From: JBBIOI01 sp037443425
Lineage (GTDB): Bacteria > Desulfobacterota > BSN033 > UBA1163
Reading direction: 5' to 3'
Length of the DNA: 64,000 bases
Assembly: GCA_037443425.1 (NCBI GenBank)
Contig: JBBIOI010000003.1
Coordinates: forward strand, 11,865-75,864
This document shows positions 1 through 7,616 of the stretch, one piece after another (the first letter of the stretch is position 1; each line of letters starts with the position of its first letter). A program made the position numbers and the translations under genes. Under the pieces are notes generated by a model. It worked only from the letters and a program-made list of their open reading frames with translations. It was not told the origin of the DNA and made no database searches.

Positions 1-501
1 TCTGAGTTTGGGATTGATCCTCTTTAACATAAAATTGGTCGCCCTCGCATAAACTTTATTACATACTTCGATAATATCAAGCCCAAGCACTTCACATGCA
101 TGGGAGATCACATTAACAAAATCTCTTCTCCTTAAGATAACCCTCTTTTCCGATCTTTCAATTATTTCAAATTCATTCTGCTCTGGTTTGAAATATTTAA
201 TAAAAAGTTCTAAACCTTTCTCAAGATCAGTCCCTGAAAGATCTAAATCCTTAAATCTCTGGTCTAACCATTTTAGTCTCTTCTCAGCAACTGTGTCGCT
301 CATAATTTCGTAAGCCACATCCATACCATATCTACGGCCTACTGCTAAAACCAATCTATAAATATCGACCTCATAATCATTCATAATATTACGGATGTTT
401 TCTATGAATTCTTTACTTAATTGCTCTGCACGTTTTTCAATCTCCCGTAAAACTTCATCCCTGCCATAAACCTTACGCCCTTCCCATTGTACATTACCCA
501 T
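1..501 (-). CDS. Partial CDS, 5' part only; possible ATC-hydrolase-like protein
   Basis: The frame is open from an ATG at 499-501 to the window edge, giving 167 codons without a stop; the 3' end lies outside. The visible protein is charged and mostly helical, with cysteines near residues 140 and 152 and a C-terminal part ending RINPKLR. This loosely resembles the C-terminal region of L-2-amino-thiazoline-4-carboxylate hydrolase-like proteins, which have a cysteine and an NP-K/L motif there. That resemblance is a weak impression, not an established match. It lies 36 bp downstream of the AprB-like ferredoxin on the same strand and is probably co-transcribed with it. No strong Shine-Dalgarno is visible. 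Confidence 0.65.
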   Translation of the reverse strand, partial: MGNVQWEGRKVYGRDEVLREIEKRAEQLSKEFIENIRNIMNDYEVDIYRLVLAVGRRYGMDVAYEIMSDTVAEKRLKWLDQRFKDLDLSGTDLEKGLELFIKYFKPEQNEFEIIERSEKRVILRRRDFVNVISHACEVLGLDIIEVCNKVYARATNFMLKRINPKLR

Positions 502-537
502 TTCTCTTATCCCCTATGGAGCTAAATCTTTTATCCT

Positions 538-750
538 TTACCAGTTTGAAAGTGGCAGGCTAATATCGATTGCCCGCTTAGGACATTCCATCATACATAC
601 CCCTTCAAACCAGCAATCACTGATATATGTGACTTTTGGCAAATTTAGTTCTTCATCCCATGTAAATACATCCATTGGACACATTAAATAACAATTTCTA
701 CATCCAATACATTTACGATAATCTATCTTTACTGGTAATCTAATACTCAT
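538..750 (-). CDS. 4Fe-4S ferredoxin, AprB-like subunit
   Basis: A 70-residue electron-transfer protein. It has one classical cluster motif (CIGCRNCYLMCP, about residues 14-25) and a second, variant one (CWFEGVCMMECP, about residues 46-57) in which the first two cysteines are spaced CxxxxC. This spacing recalls the beta subunit of APS reductase, but the protein is about half the length of AprB (roughly 145-150 residues) and lacks its C-terminal tail. Its ATG overlaps the TGA of the upstream flavoprotein gene (ATGA), implying translational coupling and a stable heterodimer. Likely role: pass electrons to or from the FAD of the partner. The substrate of the pair is unknown. Confidence 0.9.
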   Translation of the reverse strand: MSIRLPVKIDYRKCIGCRNCYLMCPMDVFTWDEELNLPKVTYISDCWFEGVCMMECPKRAIDISLPLSNW

Positions 751-2453
751 TGATTATCCTCCTTTAAATATTCTGGTTTTAATTCCGGAAACTCACCTTT
801 CTCCATGATCATTTCTCCATTTTTACGATATACAAAGATTACCTTTTTATCCCATTCAGGATTTCTTCGAGGAAAATCTTTACGGAAGAATGATGCCCTC
901 GTATCCTCTCTCATGAGGGCTGCCCTTAAGTGAATTTCAGCAAGATCGATTAAATTTCTGCAATCCATTGCCCTCATAAGTTCATGTGGTGTTGAGGCCG
1001 AGATTCGGTGGAGCCAATCCCTTCTTACATCGGCCAAACGACTAAGACCCTCTTTTAGCTTTCCAGCAGAACGAAAGATCCCTGTATATCTTTCACATAT
1101 CGTACGTATCTTTGTTTCAAATTCTAATGGTTCTGCACCATCTTTTACCTTAAGAGGTGCAAAGATTTGCTCCTTGAATTCTTCAACCTGTGCCTCATCT
1201 ATCACTGGGACCTCAATCTTAAGAGCCTCTTTGGAGGCATTCTCTGCACTCATAAAACCTGTTGCAATTGCACCTGTTACTGCTCCACCAGCCTGAACAC
1301 AATCACCCGCTGCATAAAGACCTGGAATAGTTGTTTGAAGTGTTTCATCAACAACAATGCCAGCCATGAATTTGGTCAGGGCTAAGGGCTTAGTGCCGTG
1401 AAGCTCCCATCGATGTGTCCTATAGTTCCATCCACGATCCTTAAGATATTTTAATGTCACAGGTCTTTCATCTGCTGTCGATATCTCTCTTTTCCTTTGA
1501 TACTCTTCAGGATTGCTCGGTACATCAAAATAAAGAGGGGTATTCCCCTTTTCTTCTTCCTCCACATATTTCTCCAAAGACATAAATGCATCTGGAGAGA
1601 CCACTTCTCCTTTGGCATTAACGATACGCGTCGACAATCCATCCCCATCGGTTAGTGTTCCAAACATAATGGTTTTATCATCTATCAGCCTTGAGTACCA
1701 AGATGAAAATTCCATATTTACTAACTTTGCACCAGCCCGATAGGCCATTGCATGCGCATCTCCAGCACCTGTTGGACACCAATGGTACATCATTTTGTAC
1801 TTCCATGGAGCCCCGTCCTCAGGGTTGAAGATACGCTGAACTATGCCTGTTGCCACGATTGTAGATTTAGCTTTGATTACTAAGAATCTATTGTTTCGAA
1901 CATTAAGGCCTACAGCCCCTACTACCCTTCCGTCCTTTACAAGAAGATCAACGCCCATAGTACGCTCAATTATTCTAACGCCTCTACTTTTTACAGCTTC
2001 TGCAAGCTGAGGTTTAAAGTACTGGCCATGAAAACGAATCGTAGTCATACCCCCTGTTCTACCTGAGCGAATCCAGTAATAGTCTCCATCATCCCAACGA
2101 AGTGTTATTCCCCATCTTTCCAATTCTTCAAGGCGTTTCTTTGCGTCTTTCCATGCGGCATAAAATAGATTTGCGTCCATTAATCCTTTTTTATTGTAAA
2201 TTGGGGGATATACTCCATCTTCACACACTTGTGCAACAATATCCTTAATGTTTACACCCCCGTGAGGAATAGTGGCAATGTGATCCATTCCTGAAGCAGC
2301 ACCTCCGCTTCGTCGAATAGCAGCCTTCTCAAGCACAGTCACATCTACACCAAACTCACTTGCCTTTACAGCTGCCACACAGCCTGCAATTCCTCCACCA
2401 ATAATCAGTACATCGGTTTCTATAATCTCATCTGCAATCCTTTCCAAACTCAT
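747..2453 (-). CDS. FAD-dependent oxidoreductase, AprA/fumarate reductase flavoprotein-like
   Basis: A 568-residue flavoprotein of the succinate dehydrogenase/fumarate reductase/APS reductase alpha superfamily. The N-terminal dinucleotide fold carries GGGIAGC near residue 20 followed by an acidic strand end (VLEKA) and an AprA-like RSGGAASGM segment. A second FAD contact (GLYAAGDCVQAGGAVTGA) lies near residue 390. The central part (WDDGDYYWIRSGRTGG, later HGQYFKP) resembles the AprA substrate region, but the overall sequence is too divergent to call genuine APS reductase. The ATGA overlap with the downstream ferredoxin indicates a two-subunit soluble enzyme. An AAAGGGA box precedes the ATG. 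It could be an AprAB paralogue acting on a sulfur or carboxylate substrate; the substrate cannot be read from sequence. Confidence 0.85.
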   Translation of the reverse strand: MSLERIADEIIETDVLIIGGGIAGCVAAVKASEFGVDVTVLEKAAIRRSGGAASGMDHIATIPHGGVNIKDIVAQVCEDGVYPPIYNKKGLMDANLFYAAWKDAKKRLEELERWGITLRWDDGDYYWIRSGRTGGMTTIRFHGQYFKPQLAEAVKSRGVRIIERTMGVDLLVKDGRVVGAVGLNVRNNRFLVIKAKSTIVATGIVQRIFNPEDGAPWKYKMMYHWCPTGAGDAHAMAYRAGAKLVNMEFSSWYSRLIDDKTIMFGTLTDGDGLSTRIVNAKGEVVSPDAFMSLEKYVEEEEKGNTPLYFDVPSNPEEYQRKREISTADERPVTLKYLKDRGWNYRTHRWELHGTKPLALTKFMAGIVVDETLQTTIPGLYAAGDCVQAGGAVTGAIATGFMSAENASKEALKIEVPVIDEAQVEEFKEQIFAPLKVKDGAEPLEFETKIRTICERYTGIFRSAGKLKEGLSRLADVRRDWLHRISASTPHELMRAMDCRNLIDLAEIHLRAALMREDTRASFFRKDFPRRNPEWDKKVIFVYRKNGEMIMEKGEFPELKPEYLKEDNQ

Positions 2454-2466
2454 AAAGGGTCTCCCT

Positions 2467-2631
2467 TTAAGATTCCTTTTTTAATCCATAATCTTTCCAA
2501 TATTCCCTCACACATCTTTCTGTGGCCTCCAGATAACTAATATCTTCCTTCTCAGCAAGCGCCTTAATTCTTGACCAGAGATCATCATCTTTCTTATCAA
2601 TGCTATTTTTATTCTTTTTATCCTCCATCAT
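2467..2631 (-). CDS. Small hypothetical protein, 54-70 residues
   Basis: A short, very charged protein (Lys/Asp/Glu-rich N-terminus, then an amphipathic stretch DLWSRIKALAEKEDISYLEA). I chose the ATG pair at 2626-2631 with an AAAAGGG box ahead. A GTG at 2679 in the same frame would add 16 residues and overlap the phosphoesterase gene by 14 bp. It sits 13 bp upstream of the AprA-like gene on the same strand and is likely co-transcribed. No family is recognised. It could be a small accessory or regulatory protein, or a folded helix pair of the ribbon-helix-helix type, but nothing specific supports either. Confidence 0.55.
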   Translation of the reverse strand: MMEDKKNKNSIDKKDDDLWSRIKALAEKEDISYLEATERCVREYWKDYGLKKES

Positions 2632-2665
2632 AGCAACCCTTTTCGTATAAATTGTTTTATTTTTA

Positions 2666-3556
2666 TTATGTGTCTTCACAAAGTTCTCTTATCTTTATTC
2701 GTCTATACTCTATCTTTTCATCACGAATGACAACCTCTTCAATTTCTTCAGTTTCACCCAGTGCACCACCATTGATCAGTATAGTCTGCCCAAGGGATTC
2801 AATACCTGCTGATTCATGGATATGCCCAAATGTATGTAGCAATGGATGATAAGTTTGCACAACGTCTTTAAATGCATTAGAGCCAATATGACCCTGTTTT
2901 GCCTTTTCGCCGTAGGTTGAAACCGCATATGAAACCCAATCCTCACCTACTTTATCTAAAATGCCATAAGGAGGGACATGAGTTACAAAGATTGTCTTTC
3001 TTGGATCAACCTTTTTAAAGAGTGCACTTAAATCCGCAAATGCCTTATCTTCATCGAACATAAGTTCAGGTGCTTCAACAATGTTTTCATCAATGTATTT
3101 CACACGGCCATGATATCCGATAAAATAAAAACCTTTTATCTCGGTAATACAATTATGAAGCATCTGGATATTCTCACTGAAGTTGACAGGCTCAAGGCCA
3201 AGATGCGATGCAATGCGTGTTGGTACGGTATCAGAATTGCCTAAAATTCCATAGATCGGTAACTTCTTCTTTATAATACCAAATAAGTTATTTATTTTAC
3301 TCGAATCCTCTACCGCCTTTCTGAATGCATTTTTTGCCTCTTCGGATTCTTCCATGATAGAGGTAGAAGTCCTTTCTGACCATGGTCTTCCGCTTAAAGA
3401 CCTTGACTTTCTAATGTTTTTATATACCGAAGGGTCAGGGGTATCGCCCTTATAGAGCAAGAGATCATATTTCGAAAGGTCAGCCTTGATGAGAAGTGCG
3501 ATTAAGTCATGTCTGCCTTCTAAATCACTTAGTGCGAGAAACTTCAATTCTCTCAT
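2666..3556 (-). CDS. Calcineurin-like metallophosphoesterase
   Basis: A 296-residue protein with the metal-binding motifs of the superfamily in order: SDLEGRHD near residue 10 (Asp/His-type ligands), KGDTPD near residue 37, GNSD near residue 105, THVPP near residue 170 and FGHIHES near residue 230. The central motif is GNSD instead of the commoner GNHD, so the usual catalytic His is Ser. This variant also occurs in YfcE-like and archaeal phosphoesterases. A large insertion rich in Ser and Arg lies between motifs two and three (about residues 50-85). Probably a cytosolic phosphodiesterase or phosphatase of unknown substrate. Its 3' end abuts the small hypothetical gene. Confidence 0.85.
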   Translation of the reverse strand: MRELKFLALSDLEGRHDLIALLIKADLSKYDLLLYKGDTPDPSVYKNIRKSRSLSGRPWSERTSTSIMEESEEAKNAFRKAVEDSSKINNLFGIIKKKLPIYGILGNSDTVPTRIASHLGLEPVNFSENIQMLHNCITEIKGFYFIGYHGRVKYIDENIVEAPELMFDEDKAFADLSALFKKVDPRKTIFVTHVPPYGILDKVGEDWVSYAVSTYGEKAKQGHIGSNAFKDVVQTYHPLLHTFGHIHESAGIESLGQTILINGGALGETEEIEEVVIRDEKIEYRRIKIRELCEDT

Positions 3557-3728
3557 TTCATTCTCCTTTACATTTCTGGTTATTCTTCAATTTTGTTGCT
3601 ATTAGTCCACATCCTTCTTTAGGAAATTTTTGTTTTCTGAAAGTTTTTATAATTCTTACGCATCCCCATTGAATTCTTATCATCCCACAAACTTTTGGAG
3701 ATGGTTAAAATCTCCTTTGCTTTTTAGC

Positions 3729-4610
3729 TCACCCATGAAATAAACTTACATATTTGGCTTTTATTCTCGTACATATCTCTATTGCGGCCTTAAACATCTT
3801 AATTGCCATTTCAGGGTCATTCTTATATTTCATCCAATTTTCCCTTACTTCTAACATGAGGCTTACATTATTTGCAGTATACTCGTCGTATCTTTCCTGA
3901 TAGAATTTAACCAGCTTATTTTTATCCGTAACGAATTCCAACCACTTGCTCTCTTCAAGCTCTTTGTCATCTAATGCGAGAGTAACTCCGAAACCAATGG
4001 ATGCCATCTGTGCAACTTTGTGAGCCTCGTGCATTAAAAGGTAACTCTCTTCAGGCAATTTATATTGAAGTGGTGCCCTTTCTAAGGGTAACCATATATG
4101 TGAAAACGTAGGAGGAAAGAATGCCTTAATATAATCTTTTGTAGGCAATGGCTGGTGGACTTCTGAAAGGGCATCTCTCCCAAAAACAAGCTTTCTTGTT
4201 TTTAAAAGTGCTTCAAGAACCCATCCCCAACCAAACGGAACAGGGCCATGTCTGTCTTCCATTCTGGCATATTGTGTGCAAAGTGTTACATCAAATTCAG
4301 CCCCTCTGGAGGTTGGGTATATGTATCTGTTTGGCCTAAATTCAGGCATGACAGTTGCCACATCCCTGAAATTTTCTTTTACCTCCCTCAGGATTTCTGC
4401 ATTCTTTAAAAATACGTCAGGCGAAGCCCCCTCTTTTAAAAGGAGAAGATAATTTATATCCGGGATTTCCAAACTTATCTTGCCAAATGCATAGCTACCA
4501 AATAGATAAAGGGCCTCGAGATATTGACCCAGTTCTTGCTTGCATCTATCTTCATAATACCGTGCTATCGAATCTATGATCTTTCTTTTCTCCATAGACT
4601 CTTCTCTCAT
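3729..4610 (-). CDS. Nucleotidyltransferase-fold protein with degenerate active site
   Basis: I start the gene at the ATG at 4608-4610 because a GGGGAGGGG-like ribosome-binding site precedes it; an in-frame upstream start at 4676 lies in an AT-rich leader. Near residue 35 there is LFGSYAFGK followed by PDINYLL. This is the Pol-beta/MNT nucleotidyltransferase signature (GS-x-DxD), but the second Asp of the pair is Asn. A later Asp (GAEFDVTL) could be the third carboxylate. The C-terminal half is helical and resembles HEPN/substrate-binding regions only generally. Expected role if active: nucleotidyl transfer to a small molecule, RNA or protein. The D-to-N change leaves activity doubtful. A divergently transcribed XRE regulator lies 209 bp away across very AT-rich DNA. 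Confidence 0.75.
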   Translation of the reverse strand: MREESMEKRKIIDSIARYYEDRCKQELGQYLEALYLFGSYAFGKISLEIPDINYLLLLKEGASPDVFLKNAEILREVKENFRDVATVMPEFRPNRYIYPTSRGAEFDVTLCTQYARMEDRHGPVPFGWGWVLEALLKTRKLVFGRDALSEVHQPLPTKDYIKAFFPPTFSHIWLPLERAPLQYKLPEESYLLMHEAHKVAQMASIGFGVTLALDDKELEESKWLEFVTDKNKLVKFYQERYDEYTANNVSLMLEVRENWMKYKNDPEMAIKMFKAAIEICTRIKAKYVSLFHG

Positions 4611-4819
4611 AATCCCCTCCCCAGAAGATAAGAAATTTTTTGTGTTATTAATACTAAATAATTTATTTTTTGTCAAGATTTTTTTTTAAAAAATTATTTA
4701 TTAAAAAATTTTATTTTCATTTTTATGAAAAAGAGATTATTTAATTTTATACTTTACTTTTAGTCTTTTTCGTTATATAAATAATTAAATCTTAATTTTT
4801 GTTTCAGGGGTTTATCAGG

Positions 4820-5860
4820 ATGGCTAACCTATTGCAATTGATGGAACATTCAGGTCTAAAAAGGCATCAGATTTCAAAGATCAGTGGAATTTCAAATATG
4901 CTCCTTTCAAAAATAGAGAAGACTGAAAAAGGCGGAAAGAAAGCTGATATCAAACGTAAGACATTGATTAATATTGCTGTTAGTCTTAACCTTAGCTTAG
5001 AGGAAATCAATACCCTTCTCATTGAATATGGATATTCTGAACTTTCAACATCCGATACCCCTTATTTTCTTTCGGCCAGTGAAAATCAAATAGTGACTGG
5101 TATACTTCCATTGTTTAGCAGTCTCGCCCTTGAATGGTTCCTTATTGGGATGGAGAAAAGATTATCCTCGATAGATGGGGCATCACTAATATATGTCCTT
5201 GACCAACCAAGTCATGCCTTAAAATCTCCAGCATATGCAGCATTTCCTTATGAAATCGCATTAAGTAGTAAAAAGGTCTCAACCGTATATAAAGATCTTG
5301 TCGAATCCGCTTGTATCCATAGAAGAAAATTAATTACTGAAGCCTTGGAAAGAGGAAATAAAATCATAACCTACATTTGCGCTAACTGTTTAGAAAGGTA
5401 TTTGAGAAGATGGGAAAGCTATAGGGAGACAGATAATGAGACAAAATATAAAAATTTCTTAAGAGAACATATTCAAACCTTAATACAATATATCGAGTCT
5501 TATAAAAATCTCTACCAGTTAAAATTATTAGAAAAATGTCCAAGGTTGAGATATGAACTGCTTTATCTTCCTGTTAAAAACAGGCAAGAAAAAGTCCAGA
5601 ATAAGCTCGCTACAGTCTTTTTTATGGGACGAGAATCTGAATGTAATAAGGATCGAAGAATAGCAATAGGTAATGAGGAATTACGATATGGTCAAGGATT
5701 TGGAGATCTCATAGGATTTGCAACTGATCTCCAAAATATACTTGATTTCTTTCATAAACAACATCAGGGTCTTTCGGAAAACTTTGTTGATCGTAGATTT
5801 GAAGACCCTGAAAAGATGGTCAAACATCTAAGACAGCTAATGTATAAAAATATACCTTAA
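4820..5860 (+). CDS. XRE-type helix-turn-helix protein with unknown C-terminal domain
   Basis: The ATG at 4820 is chosen over an in-frame TTG at 4799. The N-terminal 70 residues form an XRE/Cro helix-turn-helix (KRHQISKISGISNMLLSKIE, then LINIAVSLNLSLEEINTLL). The remaining ~270 residues have no recognised domain. They hold a helical segment with CANCLERYLRRW near residue 190, so a Cys pair could bind metal or a ligand. The gene is divergent from the nucleotidyltransferase-like gene and convergent with the adenine deaminase-like gene, overlapping its 3' end by 4 bp. It probably regulates itself and perhaps its divergent neighbour from the AT-rich interval 4611-4819. The C-terminal part could be a ligand sensor; this is inference. 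Confidence 0.75.
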   Translation: MANLLQLMEHSGLKRHQISKISGISNMLLSKIEKTEKGGKKADIKRKTLINIAVSLNLSLEEINTLLIEYGYSELSTSDTPYFLSASENQIVTGILPLFSSLALEWFLIGMEKRLSSIDGASLIYVLDQPSHALKSPAYAAFPYEIALSSKKVSTVYKDLVESACIHRRKLITEALERGNKIITYICANCLERYLRRWESYRETDNETKYKNFLREHIQTLIQYIESYKNLYQLKLLEKCPRLRYELLYLPVKNRQEKVQNKLATVFFMGRESECNKDRRIAIGNEELRYGQGFGDLIGFATDLQNILDFFHKQHQGLSENFVDRRFEDPEKMVKHLRQLMYKNIP

Positions 5861-7593
5861 ACAGGAGTAGATTCATCACCACTCAATGGTAATAGTTTTC
5901 TATCCCTCAATCTAACATACCCTTTGTGTGTTATCCTAATATGTGGAATAGCAGGGGTTCCAAGGGTATCTATTGTAAGAACTGGCTTCTCCCATATTAC
6001 ACCATTCTCTTTTAGTGCATCCTCAACACGTCTAACCTGATCCCTTATTTCTCTCATCGGTCTTATGGAATAAAATCCACATAAAGAAGCCTCTATCTCA
6101 GCAACCACCTTATCGCCAATCGCATAAACTCCTCCACCTCTGATCTCTTTTAGTCTTTCCAATACTGTTTTAATTGATTCAATGTCCACACCCACAATAA
6201 ACATATCCACAGTATCCCATGACATTGTAGTCCCATAAGCCCCTCTTTTTAGACCAAATCCCTTTAAAAAACCTAAAAAAGATTCCTTTCCTCTAATGCG
6301 ATCTATTGCCAGAAGAATGAGTAGATCTTTCCTATCTTCAGGATCTTGAAGGTCAATAATCCTTTCTTTGGTAACAAGTCCTGTTATAAACTCTATTGAC
6401 CTTACCTTCCCATTACTGGGAATAGAAGGAAGATTGAAATCATCAATTTTTACACTATCAAACATATACCCTGGAAATTCTACCTTTCTTGGTTCTTCAC
6501 ATATCTCTCCTTTTTTATAAATTACCCTTCCCCCACACATGACAAATTCTGGTAAAAATTCATTAATCGATGGAATCATAACAAGGTCCGCCATTTTCCC
6601 TGGTGATATCGAACCAATTAAATGATCAAGACGAAAATGTTCTGCCACATTTATAGTCACCATCTGATAGACCAACTCAGGAGGAACTTCCAACTTTAAA
6701 GCCTGTCGCACTGATGAATCAAGATAACCCTCCTCAATAAATCCATGTGGATCCATTCCATCTGTGGAAAGAATAACTCTCCTAAAATCTATATCTCTTT
6801 TAAAGATCTCCTTCACACCCAACAGCTCTTTTCTAACAAACCCTTCCCTTATCATCACCCAGTAACCCAATCTTAACCTTTCCAGCACCTCATCAGCTGT
6901 TGTAGGTTCATGGTCAGAAGAAACCCCAAAACATGTATATGCCTGAAGCTTCCTATCCGAAGCCCCTGCCCCGTGTCCCTCTACCCTCTTACCAAAATCA
7001 AGGGTCAAGCCAACAAGTTCCCTGACCCTCTGCCCCTGACTGCCTTGAATGAAAATATTTCCCCAATAAATCTCTCCCATCCCAACACAGAAAGGATCTT
7101 TAAGAAGTGTTAAATTATCCTCCATTGATAATATATTATACTCCACAGATGGGATAAGACCACAAAGAGGAGAAACAGTATAAAAGATCCTTATCGGTTG
7201 ATTCTTAAGTCCACGAATAAAATATTCCATACCCTCCTTTCCCATCATAGTCCCAATATCTGTCGTCTCCATGATTACCGTGGTAACACCGCTCGGAATA
7301 ACATACCGAACAAATTCCTCTATACACATCCTATTGATATGTGTATGACCATCGATTAAGCCTGGTAAGATTACCATCTCATTTGCATCTATGATTACTG
7401 TTTTTTCACCTTTTTGATAATTCCTATTAGGCCCAACATATGCAATCATTCCCTTCTTAATAAAAATCGAGCAACCCTTAAGAAATTCTCTGGTAAATAC
7501 ATTAAATATGACTCCATTTTCTATAATCATATCTGGAGGTATATTGCCCATCGCCACCTCACTTAATATATGTCTATCTGGACAAATATCCAT
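5857..7593 (-). CDS. Adenine deaminase-like amidohydrolase
   Basis: A 578-residue amidohydrolase of the AdeC family, matching the usual length. It has a composite N-terminal beta domain, the metal motif GLIDGHTHI (H83, H85), a GHGAG stretch, the SSDHEPTT motif and a C-terminal composite domain ending in a PxIPHIRIT segment like adenine deaminases. The canonical HxHIES motif reads HTHINR here, so the Glu after the metal histidines is Asn. Substrate may therefore differ from adenine (adenine to hypoxanthine plus ammonia in the family). It starts 23 bp after the glyS stop and is probably the distal gene of that transcript. Confidence 0.8.
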   Translation of the reverse strand: MDICPDRHILSEVAMGNIPPDMIIENGVIFNVFTREFLKGCSIFIKKGMIAYVGPNRNYQKGEKTVIIDANEMVILPGLIDGHTHINRMCIEEFVRYVIPSGVTTVIMETTDIGTMMGKEGMEYFIRGLKNQPIRIFYTVSPLCGLIPSVEYNILSMEDNLTLLKDPFCVGMGEIYWGNIFIQGSQGQRVRELVGLTLDFGKRVEGHGAGASDRKLQAYTCFGVSSDHEPTTADEVLERLRLGYWVMIREGFVRKELLGVKEIFKRDIDFRRVILSTDGMDPHGFIEEGYLDSSVRQALKLEVPPELVYQMVTINVAEHFRLDHLIGSISPGKMADLVMIPSINEFLPEFVMCGGRVIYKKGEICEEPRKVEFPGYMFDSVKIDDFNLPSIPSNGKVRSIEFITGLVTKERIIDLQDPEDRKDLLILLAIDRIRGKESFLGFLKGFGLKRGAYGTTMSWDTVDMFIVGVDIESIKTVLERLKEIRGGGVYAIGDKVVAEIEASLCGFYSIRPMREIRDQVRRVEDALKENGVIWEKPVLTIDTLGTPAIPHIRITHKGYVRLRDRKLLPLSGDESTPV

Positions 7594-7616
7594 ATCACTT
7601 CCCCTCTTTTATATGG

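Noticed and set aside
747..2453. Genuine APS reductase alpha subunit (aprA)
   Set aside because: Only general similarity; length is shorter than typical AprA and no sat/qmo genes are near.
4799..4819. TTG start for the XRE gene
   Set aside because: The ATG at 4820 gives a normal helix-turn-helix N-terminus.
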